From: Capsulimonadaceae bacterium | GTDB lineage: Bacteria; Armatimonadota; Armatimonadia; Armatimonadales; Capsulimonadaceae | Reading direction: 5' to 3' | Length of the DNA: 64,000 bases | NCBI GenBank assembly: GCA_031292625.1 | Contig: JARLGU010000062.1 | Coordinates: forward strand, 1 to 64,000 | Shown: piece by piece, positions 45,259-53,939 of the stretch | Layout of the letters: each line of letters opens with the position of its first letter | Numbering within the stretch: position 1 is the stretch's first letter | Notes under the pieces: generated by a model | The model's database searches: none | Seen by the model: the letters and a program-made list of their open reading frames with translations, nothing else | Told to the model about the DNA's origin: nothing | Made by a program: the position numbers and the translations under genes

Positions 45259-46194
45259 ATGACTGATTTAACTCATAGGGCCGTTCGAACGGCTTTACCA
45301 GCCGCGCTTGCGCTGATTCTGTTGGCCTGGTGCGTTCCGGCACGCGCCTATGCCCCTCCCGCGGAGGAGGGCAACGTGAAGGTGGATGGTGTTCAGGTCC
45401 ACTACAAGCTGCAGGGCGCGGGCGATGCCATTGTGTTCGTACACGGGCTCGCGCGCAATTACCAGATTTGGGACAGCTACGTTGCCGGTTTCTCGGACAA
45501 GTATCGCGTCCTATCATACAGCCGGCGCTACGATTGGCCCAACCACAACAAATTTAGCGTTCCTAAAGACGCGCTCGACAAAGAAGTGGACGACCTTTAC
45601 TGGCTCATACGCGCCAAGCGCTTGGGGAGAGTGCACATCGTCGGGGAGTCCTACGGCGCGTTGATTGCGCTGACGTTCGCCGCTCGCCATCAGGAGATGG
45701 TGCGGTCCCTTGAACTGGTGGAACCTCCGATCGTTCGATGGCTACTTGATTCGCCGTCCACGAACGAAGATTGGACCGATTTTCTGAATAAGGCGTATGT
45801 TCCAGCCAAGCGAGAGGTGCTCGATGGGCGCGAGGAGCAGGCGCTGAAGACGTTCGACGATTGGCTCGAGCCAGGTTACTTCAACACGCTCGCGAGCCAG
45901 GATCTCGACGCCGTATTTCGTAGCAGCGACGACCTCAAGGCCGTCCTTTTGGCCACCGGCGGTTTTCCAACCGTGACGCATTCCGACATGAGTAAGCTGA
46001 CGGTTCCAGTCCTGCTTATCTCAGGAGAGAAGTCTCCGGCTGTCTTTTCGACGATCCAGAAGCAACTCGCCATCGATCTCGGAGGCGCACCAATCGTAAC
46101 TATCGCGGGCGCGGGGCACAACGCCGTCACCGAACAGCCTGAGGCCGTTCGCACCGCGATCGCTGAGTTTCTTGCACAGCATGCTCGGCGGTAG
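45259..46194 (+). CDS. Secreted alpha/beta hydrolase
   Basis: A 311-residue protein with a signal peptide (ALPAALALILLAWCVPARA). The fold shows the oxyanion motif VFVHGLARN, nucleophile Ser in IVGESYGALIAL, an acidic residue region VPVLLISGEKSP and His in GAGHNAVTEQP. Typical of the abhydrolase_1/6 group; the substrate cannot be inferred. AGAGGAGAG precedes the ATG at 45259. It is transcribed away from rpoD as a single gene ending at a strong bidirectional terminator. Confidence 0.87.
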   Translation: MTDLTHRAVRTALPAALALILLAWCVPARAYAPPAEEGNVKVDGVQVHYKLQGAGDAIVFVHGLARNYQIWDSYVAGFSDKYRVLSYSRRYDWPNHNKFSVPKDALDKEVDDLYWLIRAKRLGRVHIVGESYGALIALTFAARHQEMVRSLELVEPPIVRWLLDSPSTNEDWTDFLNKAYVPAKREVLDGREEQALKTFDDWLEPGYFNTLASQDLDAVFRSSDDLKAVLLATGGFPTVTHSDMSKLTVPVLLISGEKSPAVFSTIQKQLAIDLGGAPIVTIAGAGHNAVTEQPEAVRTAIAEFLAQHARR

Positions 46195-46237
46195 ATCCCG
46201 GCGGCGTGTAAGCGTTCGCTAGAGTAGTTGAAATAAG

Positions 46238-46271
46238 GCGCCGCCTCCAGGTCCATTCCGGGAGGCGGCGC
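46238..46271. terminator. Bidirectional Rho-independent terminator
   Basis: A perfect 11-bp stem, GCGCCGCCTCC (46238-46248) with GGAGGCGGCGC (46261-46271), flanked by AAATAA on the left and TATTTTT on the right. It serves the convergent genes ending at 46194 (+) and 46286 (-). Confidence 0.9.
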
Positions 46272-46285
46272 TATTTTTCGTCGTC

Positions 46286-47263
46286 TTAGTGGGTGAGAAC
46301 GAAGCTGCCCCGTGATCTCAGGTTACTCGGCCGCGCGAGGAGCAACCCGGCGGCCCTGTAGGCATTGGGCTTTGCGCCGGCAGGTTTTTCGTACGATTCG
46401 ACGTCGATCGGGCTTCCTGGCAGGATTGGGTTGTACGTGTAGAAATGTCCGCCGTGAGCGTTCATCGGCGCGGCGTTATATGTCCACTCATCCATTGTGG
46501 TCGCGTTCGGGTAGCTATTTACGTACACCCAGTCGTTCCCCGTGACGACCTGGTTGACTACGGATCCGTTGACGATTGAGATGGGAACGTACAAAGTAAA
46601 CTGGCCCGCCGCATTGGTGTACGATGGCCACCAAAACGCTCTCAGCTGTTTGTTGGCGCTCTGGATCTGTACCGCATAGTTGACGGCCGGAGCGCCGTCG
46701 TGCAGCGTGATCGTACCGGATATGGTGTTGTAGGCCGGCAATGTAATGTTCTCCGATACACTGTATGCGCCGGCTGTTATGGGCACGGCCCAAAACCATA
46801 CGGCGCCGTTTGGATCGGCGATCGTAATGTTGTTGCTGGCTGTTTCCGCGCTTACCGGAATCGTGAGCGAGTAGGTGCCGGATGAGGTGATCGCGCTCTG
46901 GTAGGTCGAGCCGTATTGCCCGTAGTCGAACTGGACGTTCCAGCCAGCCGGTGAACCAGGGATGCCGGTGACTGTTCCGCTAATCGTTATGGTGGTCGTG
47001 CTTGGCGTACCAGATGTAGACGAGGTGGTCCATGAGGTCGTGCCTGAGTTCGGCGTTGTCCCTGACGTGCTGCCCCATGGGCTCGACGTTGCGTAGGATG
47101 TCGAGGACGTCGGCGACGCCGGGCTGTTCGTGGAACCGTTGCCAGGCCAACTGGAACCCGAAGAACCGCATCCCGTGAAGCCGATCAAGGGGATTGTCAG
47201 GGCGGCGACAACGACTGCGAGAGTCGCGAACAACGCATTGAGATTGTTTGTGAACTTATCCAA
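46286..47263 (-). CDS. Secreted or lipid-anchored beta-rich protein
   Basis: A 325-residue protein: an N-terminal hydrophobic segment ends IGFTGC, a possible but weak lipobox, followed by a ~75-residue Ser/Thr/Gly-rich low-complexity linker. The rest is beta-rich with two carboxypeptidase-regulatory-like repeats ('ISGTVTGIPGSPAGWNVQFDYGQ' and 'ISGTITLHDGAPAVNYAVQI'). It is probably a surface protein. The family is otherwise unrecognised. It is transcribed alone and ends at the strong bidirectional terminator. Confidence 0.7.
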   Translation of the reverse strand: MDKFTNNLNALFATLAVVVAALTIPLIGFTGCGSSGSSWPGNGSTNSPASPTSSTSYATSSPWGSTSGTTPNSGTTSWTTSSTSGTPSTTTITISGTVTGIPGSPAGWNVQFDYGQYGSTYQSAITSSGTYSLTIPVSAETASNNITIADPNGAVWFWAVPITAGAYSVSENITLPAYNTISGTITLHDGAPAVNYAVQIQSANKQLRAFWWPSYTNAAGQFTLYVPISIVNGSVVNQVVTGNDWVYVNSYPNATTMDEWTYNAAPMNAHGGHFYTYNPILPGSPIDVESYEKPAGAKPNAYRAAGLLLARPSNLRSRGSFVLTH

Positions 47264-47583
47264 GGATCGCCTCCCGACGCTCGTTCATGGATGGGCCGGG
47301 CACCCTGCCCGTATGCGGCCGCGAATTGGCCATGCTCGCGGAGATGCGAGGCTGCCAACGCTGCCGGGTCGATCGCAGCGCCTTGCAACCTATATATTAC
47401 ACCGCTATTGTCATAATCGCGAATAAATTCTCTTTTGAGATCTGCTTGGCGCCTGGTTGCTCCAAGGCTGCTCGCCATGGAAGGGGCGGTGAAAGGTGGC
47501 CTCATGGAGGCGCTCGTTAGGAACCTGGTACGCGAATGCGAGCATTCCCTCATATTGAGGGATGCTCACGTCCGCGCGATCAA
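47264..47583. other. Intergenic region with hairpin 47540-47567
   Basis: No gene is supported in this 320-base gap. A strong hairpin, GAGCATTCCCTCA (47540-47552) with TGAGGGATGCTC (47556-47567, one bulged T), lies just past the end of the minus-strand gene at 47584. It probably ends that transcript, although no T tract follows. The promoter of the 47263 gene should be in the remainder but was not identified. Confidence 0.5.
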
Positions 47584-48282
47584 TCAATGGGAGAGCTTGC
47601 ATCCGTCGATGGTGATGTTGCCCATACTGCCGCTGCACGTTCCAATGATTGAAACCTGCTGGCCTTTGGTGAGCCTCGCGCATGCCGCTTTGTCGTCGTC
47701 TGAAAACTCGCACTGTACGAGTACAACATAATCGCCGCAGTCGAGGTCAACATATGGCGCATTCGATACGGGGTAGGATCCGATAGAGTTGACGGTGCCT
47801 TTGACGCAAATGAGCTGGTCTTTATATTTCGCGTCTGCGGCCACTTGGTTCGCGGCGTAGTCTGAATGCAACTTCGTTGCCGTTACGGTAACTTTGGGGC
47901 TGTTCTGAGTCGTTTCGTCGTTGGCGGCTTTAGGCGCGGGAGCGGCGTCTTGGCTCGTGGTTTCCGATACGCTCTGAGAACTTTTGTTTCCGCCGACTGC
48001 GGAGAAGCCGGCGACTACGAGTATTAGACAAACTACCGTAATGATAGTCTTGGCGGTCTTACTCCACCCAGGCTGTTTCCATGTGAGCCAAAGGCCAACA
48101 GGCCAGAAGCAGAAGAGAAGCAAAACCGCGATCAAGGGGGATGGCGGTTTCTGTGGTTTGGGGGCTGGTTCAGCAGTTTGCGCCGGTGGCGCGGTCGCGG
48201 CTGTGGCGTTAGGTGAGAGTCCGCAATTGTTGCAGAACCGGGATCCTTCGGGGACTTCGTTGCCGCAAGATGCGCATTTCAT
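47584..48282 (-). CDS. Zinc-ribbon membrane protein with OB-fold tRNA_anti-like domain
   Basis: A 232-residue protein in three parts. Residues 1-22 form a zinc ribbon (MKCASCGNEVPEGSRFCNNCG). Two transmembrane helices lie at ~48-70 and ~78-100. After an Ala/Ser-rich linker, residues ~130-232 form an OB-fold domain of the tRNA_anti-like type ('LICVKGTVNSIGSYPVSNAPYVDLDCGDYVVLVQCEF', 'KGQQVSIIGTCSGSMGNITIDGC'). The function is unknown. The 5' end and ribosome site (GGAGATCAC) are duplicated in front of a short zinc-ribbon frame at 48436-48576. Confidence 0.82.
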   Translation of the reverse strand: MKCASCGNEVPEGSRFCNNCGLSPNATAATAPPAQTAEPAPKPQKPPSPLIAVLLLFCFWPVGLWLTWKQPGWSKTAKTIITVVCLILVVAGFSAVGGNKSSQSVSETTSQDAAPAPKAANDETTQNSPKVTVTATKLHSDYAANQVAADAKYKDQLICVKGTVNSIGSYPVSNAPYVDLDCGDYVVLVQCEFSDDDKAACARLTKGQQVSIIGTCSGSMGNITIDGCKLSH

Positions 48283-48435
48283 GATGTGATCTCCTATTCG
48301 TTGGTTACTTGGTGACTCAAGGGTGCATGTGAGATCCGGAAGAGTAAGCTAATCTTGTCCTTCGACAAGTAAGTCGCGCCTTCCTTCCGCATTCCTTAGC
48401 ATTTCCTAGATCATTTGGCGAAACGGGCAACGAAA

Positions 48436-48576
48436 TCAGAGAATTACGGCGTCAACAATCTCGACGTGGCGAACTGGTGTAGCTTCTTGCGGTCGGCGCG
48501 GTCGCGTGGACTGTCCGCAAACGCTGCAGAACTGGAAACCGTCCTGGACTTCATTGCCGCAAGATGCGCATTTCAT
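48436..48576 (-). CDS. Truncated zinc-ribbon paralogue (46 aa)
   Basis: A 46-codon frame below usual cut-offs: MKCASCGNEVQDGFQFCSVCGQ followed by a short unrelated tail. The first ~20 codons and the GGAGATCACAAC ribosome region match the 5' end of the zinc-ribbon gene at 48282 closely, so this is a partial tandem duplicate. It could make a stand-alone zinc ribbon but is more likely a gene fragment. Confidence 0.5.
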   Translation of the reverse strand: MKCASCGNEVQDGFQFCSVCGQSTRPRRPQEATPVRHVEIVDAVIL

Positions 48577-48614
48577 GTTGTGATCTCCTGTTTTCCTTCC
48601 GAGGGGCAAGAGAA

Positions 48615-48944
48615 TTAGGCTGCTTCGTCCAGATCTTGCATGGGCTGCGGTTTCACCTTCTCGATTTCCGCGGCAAATCGATCTTTGGCGACTTCGAGGT
48701 CAAAGTCGCCTTGCATCCGCAGCCACATTTGCGGGGACTGATTGAAAAGACGTCCAAGGCGCAACGCAAGGTTGGCGGTGATCCCCTTCTCGTTGCGCAG
48801 GATTTGCGCTAAATGCGATTGGGTAATGCCAATTTCCTTGGCTAGACGATACGGCGTCCAGCCGAGGTCAGGCAGGTAGTCTTCCCGAAGATGAGTTCCG
48901 GGATGCAGGTTGGATAGGTACTCTTCGCGTGTAAGCTCTGCCAT
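48615..48944 (-). CDS. higA: HigA-type antitoxin
   Basis: A 109-residue XRE-family protein of the HigA/VapI group: MAELTREEYLSNLHPGTHL, the helix-turn-helix 'TPYRLAKEIGITQSHLAQILRNEKGITANLALRLGRLF', then SPQMWLRMQGDFDLEVAK, the classic HigA ending. It neutralises the HigB toxin encoded just upstream and represses their promoter. The ATG at 48944 lies 14 bases after the toxin stop. The toxin-first order is typical of higBA. Confidence 0.93.
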   Translation of the reverse strand: MAELTREEYLSNLHPGTHLREDYLPDLGWTPYRLAKEIGITQSHLAQILRNEKGITANLALRLGRLFNQSPQMWLRMQGDFDLEVAKDRFAAEIEKVKPQPMQDLDEAA

Positions 48945-48958
48945 TGTGTTCAGCCTTT

Positions 48959-49240
48959 CTAGTGATAGTCGGTGATCTCGACATTGTACGCATTTCCATC
49001 TAGCCATTCAAAGCAAACGCGGTACTGGCGGTTGATCCTAATGCTCCATTGTCCGGCGCGCTCCTTGTAGAGCATTTCGAGGTTATTGCTGCTCGGATAT
49101 TTAAGATCGGCGATAGTCTCCGCGGCGTTGAGAGCTTGCAATTTTCGGACGGCGCCCCCAAGCATTTCTTGCGGAAACTTGCGTGTGCGTTGTGTCTCGA
49201 ATATGGCTTGCGTTTCTACATCGCGGAACGTCTTAATCAC
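48959..49240 (-). CDS. higB: HigB-type toxin (RelE superfamily mRNA interferase)
   Basis: A 93-residue protein: 'MIKTFRDVETQAIFETQRTR' N-terminus, 'RKLQALNAAETIADLKYPSSNNLEML', then GQWSIRINRQYRVCFEW and NVEITDYH, matching plasmid-maintenance HigB toxins that cleave ribosome-bound mRNA. Catalytic-type Arg/Tyr residues in the RINRQYRV segment are present, so the toxin looks intact. It heads the higBA operon, whose control region with nested palindromes lies at 49251-49289. Confidence 0.93.
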   Translation of the reverse strand: MIKTFRDVETQAIFETQRTRKFPQEMLGGAVRKLQALNAAETIADLKYPSSNNLEMLYKERAGQWSIRINRQYRVCFEWLDGNAYNVEITDYH

Positions 49241-49250
49241 ATCTAGATAA

Positions 49251-49289
49251 TACTATAAAATAGTAACAGTACTACTGTTGGGTACTATT
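49251..49289 (-). promoter_or_regulatory. higBA operator cluster
   Basis: Three TACTAT/ATAGTA half-sites (49251-49256, 49260-49265, 49283-49288) and a perfect dyad ACAGTA-C-TACTGT (49266-49278) are nested within 39 bases upstream of higB. The spacing fits cooperative binding by the HigA antitoxin. Confidence 0.6.
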
Positions 49290-49675
49290 ATTTTGTGCTC
49301 AGTTTTTGGCTTCTCATATGGTATCTACCTTTGCAATATGGCGCTTCCGCTGCTCGCGCAGTTGTTTCGCGGCATTTCATTTGGCGTGTTCGAGACGGGC
49401 AGACAGGAATGGGGGCGGCGAACGGTGACGCACGTGTATCCGTTTTGCGACACGCCATACGCTAAAGAGCTCGGGCGCAAGGCGCGAGTTTTTCTTCGAT
49501 CATCGGTTTTTTCGTCGGCGACGATCACGAACCCGACGATCGAGGCGCTCGAAACCAAGGGATAGGAAAAGCTCGTCCATCCCTGTCGCGGAATGTTGAC
49601 CACGACGTCGTCGACGCCGGCCACGCCGTGAACAAAGCCTGCTCTCCACGTGGCGTCCGTGCGGGATCGAGCATC
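49290..49675. other. Intergenic region, no supported gene
   Basis: About 386 bases between higB and the end of trpF. Overlapping open frames on both strands exist. The minus-strand one reads 'VVNIPRQGWTSFSYPLVSSASIVGFVIV', mildly protein-like, so a degraded fragment is possible, but nothing is assignable. Confidence 0.4.
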
Positions 49676-50290
49676 TTACGATACTCCTCTCACCGCCTCG
49701 ATAAACGCCCGGATACGTTCAGGATCTTTGGCTCCCGGCCTTGCCTCGACGCCGCTGGAAACATCGACGCCATAAGGTCGCACCGCCGCGATTGCGTCGG
49801 CGACGTTGTCCGGCGAGAGGCCGCCGGCGAGGTATACCGGCACGCGCGCCCACCGGACGGCTTCCGCGGCTGCGCGCCAATCGCCGGTTTCGCCCGTTCC
49901 GCCGAGCGCCGCCGGATGGTATGCGTCCACGAGGAGGGCGACGGCGCGGGGAGGCGCGACCGATGTCATTTCGCGCGCCTCGTTAGCGTTGCGCGGCCTG
50001 ATTACGGGAATCAGTTCGATCTCCGGGGCAATGGCTTCGATCTGCCCGGCATAGTACTGGATGCGCCGGGCTCCGTACTCCAGTCCGTCGCACACGTCGC
50101 GAACCACGACGACCGTTTCGGTCTCCGGCGGAAGCGCGGCCGAGATTTCTGCAAACTTTTGCGGCGTGATGAAGCGGGGCGTGTTTTCGACGCCGATAAA
50201 GCCGAGGCGGTCCGCGCCTGCGTCAAGCGCGGACAACGCATCGGCTAGATTGGTGAGACCGCAGATTTTGACGTGCACGCGAGCCTTCAC
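49676..50290 (-). CDS. trpF: Phosphoribosylanthranilate isomerase
   Basis: A 204-residue TrpF barrel enzyme, the third step of tryptophan synthesis. The catalytic Cys is in VKICGLT and the catalytic Asp in ALLVDAYHP. The phosphate-binding ends are in VYLAGGLSPDNV and 'YGVDVSSGVEARPGAKDPERI'. The GTG start at 50290 overlaps the stop of the PPK2 gene (GTGA), so translation is probably coupled. No other trp gene is nearby, an isolated location for trpF. Confidence 0.95.
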   Translation of the reverse strand: MKARVHVKICGLTNLADALSALDAGADRLGFIGVENTPRFITPQKFAEISAALPPETETVVVVRDVCDGLEYGARRIQYYAGQIEAIAPEIELIPVIRPRNANEAREMTSVAPPRAVALLVDAYHPAALGGTGETGDWRAAAEAVRWARVPVYLAGGLSPDNVADAIAAVRPYGVDVSSGVEARPGAKDPERIRAFIEAVRGVS

Positions 50291-51198
50291 GCTGCCTCCG
50301 GCTGCTCGGCATTCTTCGCTTTCGCCTTATCCTTGCCCTTGGCTTTGCCATTGCCGTTGGACGGAGTGCTCACGCCGTTTACACCGCTCGAGGCCAGCTC
50401 GGCCTTCATTTCATCGCCGACATCGACGAGACGCTTGTGCCACTGTTTCCGATAGGGACGCAGGCGCTCGACGATCGCTTGAGAAACGATCAGGTCGCGA
50501 TACCATTTGTGGTTTGCGGGCACGATATACCACGGAGCGTGCGGCGACGACGTCTTCTCGATTGCTTCTTCGTACGCCTTCATATAGTCGTCCCATAAGG
50601 AACGCTCGTGCCAATCGGCGACCGACAGTTTCCACGATTTTTCCGGGTCGGTTTCTCGCTTGCGCAGGCGGCTTTCTTGTTCGTCCTTTGAAATGTACAG
50701 GAAGAACTTGATGATAATGGTGCTGTTGTCCGCAAGCAGTTCCTCGAAATTGGCGATGTGTTTATAGCGCTCGCGCCAGGCCGGTTTCGGGACAAGGTTG
50801 TGGACGCGCGCGACAAGGACATCTTCGTAGTGCGAGCGGTTAAATATCCCGATATTCCCTTTGCGGGGCGCGGCTTCGTGGATGCGCCAGAGAAAATCGT
50901 GGGCCTGCTCGATCGGAGTCGGCACCTTGAACGATGTGATCTGGCAGCCCTGCGGATTAACTGCTCCCATGACGTTGCGGATCGTTCCATCCTTGCCGCC
51001 GGTGTCCATTGCCTGGAGTACAGCAAGCGCGCTGTGGCTGCCAGCTCCGTACATGAGGGCCTGGAGCTCGCTGAGCTCTTCGCTGACGGTCAGAAACTTA
51101 GCGCGGGCCTGCTCTTCGGTCAGACCTCCCGTATCGCCCGCGTCGATCTTTGACAACTTCAAAGGCTTGTCGGAATCCCACTTGATGCAACCGCTCAT
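50287..51198 (-). CDS. ppk2: Polyphosphate kinase 2 family protein
   Basis: A 303-residue PPK2-domain enzyme transferring phosphate between polyphosphate and nucleotides. Walker A is VLQAMDTGGKDGT, the Walker B region is FNRSHYEDVLVARVH, the lid is SRLRKRETDPEKSWKLS, and 'APWYIVPANHKWYRDLIVSQAIVE' is a strong family signature. The class (AMP or ADP phosphorylating) is not assignable by eye. The C-terminus adds a lysine/alanine-rich tail. GGAGAGAAGG precedes the ATG. It shares an operon with trpF and is divergent from the glycosyltransferase-like gene at 51254. Confidence 0.94.
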   Translation of the reverse strand: MSGCIKWDSDKPLKLSKIDAGDTGGLTEEQARAKFLTVSEELSELQALMYGAGSHSALAVLQAMDTGGKDGTIRNVMGAVNPQGCQITSFKVPTPIEQAHDFLWRIHEAAPRKGNIGIFNRSHYEDVLVARVHNLVPKPAWRERYKHIANFEELLADNSTIIIKFFLYISKDEQESRLRKRETDPEKSWKLSVADWHERSLWDDYMKAYEEAIEKTSSPHAPWYIVPANHKWYRDLIVSQAIVERLRPYRKQWHKRLVDVGDEMKAELASSGVNGVSTPSNGNGKAKGKDKAKAKNAEQPEAA

Positions 51199-51240
51199 CC
51201 TTCTCTCCTTCTGGGCAGGCTTGGCCTGCTCCCGCCGGGG

Positions 51241-51246
51241 TATACT
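51241..51246 (+). promoter_or_regulatory. -10 element with leaderless geometry
   Basis: TATACT ends seven bases before the ATG at 51254, the same spacing as at ispH. There is no ribosome site, so the transcript probably starts at the ATG. No clear -35 was found. Confidence 0.55.
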
Positions 51247-51253
51247 GCTGACG

Positions 51254-52360
51254 ATGACGCTTTGCTATTATGTTACGGGACACGGCTATGGTCACGCGAT
51301 CCGAACGGCCCAGGTGATCAAAGCGCTTCCTCCCGATCTGCCGGTCATCGTTAGGTCTACTGTACCACAACGTCTGTTCGCAGAAGAGCTGCCAAATCGT
51401 CTGATCGAGACGATTTGCGCCGAATTCGACTGTGGATGCGTCCAGCCGGACAGCGTTACCATCCTCAAACGCGAAACGCTTGACCGTTACCGCGCAATCG
51501 CCGCGCGCAATGCGTCCGTTCTGGATGCCGAGGTTCGCTTTCTGACCGGACGCGGCGTGACTCTCGTGGTCAGCGATGTCCCCTCGTTTCCAATCGAGGC
51601 CGCTCACGTTGCGGGCATTCCCTCCGTTGTCGCCACCAACTTTACGTGGTACGACATCTACAAAGAGTATGTCGAAACCCCGCAAGACCAGGCGCTCGTC
51701 GATGAAATCGCCGCGCAGTACCGGCTCGCGAGTTTAGCATTGATATCGGATCTCGAAACGCCGTCGACCGCCGGTTGCTTCCCGACTGTCGAGCGCGTGC
51801 CGCTCACCGCCCGGATTGGCGTTCGCCGCCGGGATGCGCTTGACGAGTTCTTACGTAGCCAAGACTGCCCCGAAGGCATTCGTCTTGGATTGCTGTACAT
51901 GGGGACATGGGGGCTCGATATCGACTGGACGGTCGTCGAAACGATGCGGGATTGGCGGTTCGTGACGTACGATCCGCTTCCGCGACCGGTCCGCAATGTC
52001 ACCGTGCTGGACCGGACGCAATGGCCGTACGCGGATACGGTGGCGTCCGCCGACGCGATGATCTGCAAAGTGGGCTACGGAACAACTACTGATTGCATCG
52101 GGAACGGCACTCCGATGATCCACCTGCCGCGCCGCGACTTCATTGAGTACAACGCGCTTGTGGCCGGGTTGGATCGCTGGGGCGGCCGGATCGAACTGAG
52201 CGAGGACGACTTCATCGCCGCCCGCTGGCGTCCGGCGCTTGAAGCATCGACGAGCGTCACGATAGATCCGGCTGCCTTTCGCACCGACGGCGCGCAAGTC
52301 GTCGCGAACCGGCTGGCAGGGCTGGCGGCGCAAGATCACAATCGCCTCCAATTCTCCTGA
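51254..52360 (+). CDS. Glycosyltransferase-like protein (GT-B fold)
   Basis: A 368-residue protein starting YYVTGHGYGHAIRTAQVI, a hallmark shared with the N-terminal domain of plant L-arabinokinase and with MurG/UGT-type GT-B proteins. The donor-side motif 'ADAMICKVGYGTTTDCIGNGTPMIHLPRRDFIEYN' matches the second Rossmann half of such enzymes. It probably transfers or binds a nucleotide sugar. The frame is open far upstream, but that extension overlaps PPK2 on the other strand and is not real. A terminator follows at 52403. Confidence 0.82.
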   Translation: MTLCYYVTGHGYGHAIRTAQVIKALPPDLPVIVRSTVPQRLFAEELPNRLIETICAEFDCGCVQPDSVTILKRETLDRYRAIAARNASVLDAEVRFLTGRGVTLVVSDVPSFPIEAAHVAGIPSVVATNFTWYDIYKEYVETPQDQALVDEIAAQYRLASLALISDLETPSTAGCFPTVERVPLTARIGVRRRDALDEFLRSQDCPEGIRLGLLYMGTWGLDIDWTVVETMRDWRFVTYDPLPRPVRNVTVLDRTQWPYADTVASADAMICKVGYGTTTDCIGNGTPMIHLPRRDFIEYNALVAGLDRWGGRIELSEDDFIAARWRPALEASTSVTIDPAAFRTDGAQVVANRLAGLAAQDHNRLQFS

Positions 52361-52402
52361 GAGCGTGTGCAAAAGAATGGAAATGGTTTGTAAGACGGGG
52401 CT

Positions 52403-52423
52403 AGTGCCGCCGGGGCACTTTTT
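52403..52423 (+). terminator. Rho-independent terminator
   Basis: AGTGCC-GCCGG-GGCACT, a perfect 6-bp stem followed by TTTT. It ends the glycosyltransferase-like transcript. Confidence 0.75.
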
Positions 52424-52716
52424 GATAAAGGGCCGACGCGGCGGTTTCACGGCTTCACGATGTGCGCTGGGCTCGGACGTTAGCAGCGAAACGATGTGCG
52501 CGTATTGACGAGGCATCATCAATCACCGCCGCGAACGAGGCGTGGGCGAAAAAATGACCGGGCGGCACGAGCCGTCCTGAATCTTTCTCGCAATACGCTC
52601 GTTTATTGCACTCACTCTGAGCGTTGCATTCGGCCAGATTTCGATACTCGTTGCAGTAAATGCCGCTGATCGTGAACAGATCGGTGCGCGTTCGCCGCAT
52701 GCACTTGAAATATTCC
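52424..52716. other. Intergenic region, nothing recognised
   Basis: Between the terminator above and the next promoter I see only short frames without family features and no strong hairpin. Confidence 0.45.
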
Positions 52717-52745
52717 TTGACAAATCTGCATACTATCTGTATACT
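52717..52745 (+). promoter_or_regulatory. Promoter of the sixth cassette
   Basis: TTGACA (52717-52722), 17-base spacer, TATACT (52740-52745): near consensus. The -10 lies inside the tandem repeat at 52730-52751. Expected leader about 28 bases. Confidence 0.8.
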
Positions 52746-52751
52746 ATCTGT
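52730..52751. promoter_or_regulatory. 11-bp tandem repeat over the -10
   Basis: ATACTATCTGT occurs twice head-to-tail (52730-52740, 52741-52751), one helical turn apart. It overlaps a small dyad, CTGTA-ATG-TACAG (52748-52760). It is a likely binding site for the GntR/LacI protein encoded just downstream. Confidence 0.6.
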
Positions 52752-52780
52752 AATGTACAGCGTGCACACAGGGGGACGAG

Positions 52781-53902
52781 ATGGCGACGACTGATGCGTT
52801 GGCCGCGTCGAACAATCAGCGCAGGAATCGGTTGTCCGGCATTGTGGACGTCCTGCGAACGGAAATCTCGAATCATACGCTAAAGCCCGGCGACCGGCTG
52901 TATAGCTATTCGGAGGCCCGAACCGCATTTGGCGTCGTGCAGGGGACCTGGGACCGCGTCATTTCCGTTCTTGAGGGCGAGGGCCTTGTGGAAAGGCGCT
53001 CGCGCAGCGGCGTCTATGTCGTGGACCGGGCGCAGGCGGCTTGGCAGATCGGCTTTCTCATGTTGCGCGGCATGGATGGAAAGAACGGGACGATCAAGGC
53101 GCCATATTGGAGCCATCTTCTGGGCGGCATGTATGATGCCGCTGCCGAGCATAAGGTGGCGTTGCGCTTGATACCGGCGGAGGATCCGCCCGGCGTCGCG
53201 GGCATTGACGGCCTATTGTTCGTGTCCGACCGTGGTACGCCGCTGTTGCCGACGCCCCAGATCCGGGCGTCGGTTGCGTTGATTCAACCCGTGCCGGGCG
53301 TCGCGTCGGTGTTCACGGCGGATGAAGACGGAGTGGAGTTGCTGGCGCAGCACTTGCTTTATCTGGGGCACCGGCGGATTGGATATCTGATTGCGTGGCA
53401 CTTGTCAACCGGCGAAAACAGGATTTCCGGGCGCCGATATGAGGCTTACGCAGACGTCCTGACGAAAGCGGGGATATCGCCCGCCCCTCAGTGGAAGTGG
53501 GAGATTAGCGATCTTGATCGACCGGAACTCGGATACGTTCCTCGCGGACGCGATGCGATGCGGGCCTGGTTGCAAAACGGTTTCCGGGAGACTGGGGTGA
53601 CTGCGATCCTATGCCAAAACGATGAAGCCGCTATTGGCGCAATCGAAGCGCTTGCAGAGGTTGGGATCCGAGTGCCCGAGGACGTCAGTGTTGCGGGATT
53701 TGACGGCACGGAGGCGGGGCTGTATTTCACGCCGCGTCTAACCTCGGTCTCGTTGCCGCTTGACCGTATCGGGTATCGCGCCATGGAGCTATTGCTCGCG
53801 CAGTTGGAAGCTGGATGCGCAAGCAATGTGCAGGAGAAGTTTAGTGTCCAGTTGCTGGTCAGGGCATCGACGGGAGCGGCGCCGTTAGTGGCTTTGCGGT
53901 AG
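52781..53902 (+). CDS. GntR/LacI-hybrid (AraR-like) regulator
   Basis: A 373-residue regulator with a GntR winged helix at residues ~15-80 ([23 protein letters not shown] … [10 protein letters not shown]) and a LacI-type sensor at ~90-370 ('[20 protein letters not shown]', '[37 protein letters not shown]', '[19 protein letters not shown]'). The ATG at 52781 follows a GGGGGACGAG ribosome site. It leads a three-gene cassette with the pseudopilin at 53940 and the glycoside hydrolase at 54856 and is likely to repress all three. Confidence 0.92.
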   Translation: MATTDALAASNNQRRNRLSGIVDVLRTEISNHTLKPGDRLYSYSEARTAFGVVQGTWDRVISVLEGEGLVERRSRSGVYVVDRAQAAWQIGFLMLRGMDGKNGTIKAPYWSHLLGGMYDAAAEHKVALRLIPAEDPPGVAGIDGLLFVSDRGTPLLPTPQIRASVALIQPVPGVASVFTADEDGVELLAQHLLYLGHRRIGYLIAWHLSTGENRISGRRYEAYADVLTKAGISPAPQWKWEISDLDRPELGYVPRGRDAMRAWLQNGFRETGVTAILCQNDEAAIGAIEALAEVGIRVPEDVSVAGFDGTEAGLYFTPRLTSVSLPLDRIGYRAMELLLAQLEAGCASNVQEKFSVQLLVRASTGAAPLVALR

Positions 53903-53939
53903 GTTGTCGAGACAAACAGTTTTGAGGAGGGAAACGCTC

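Noticed and set aside
49325-49624. Minus-strand 99-codon frame between higB and trpF
   Set aside because: Part looks protein-like, but there is no ribosome site or family, and a plus-strand frame overlaps it. At most a fragment.
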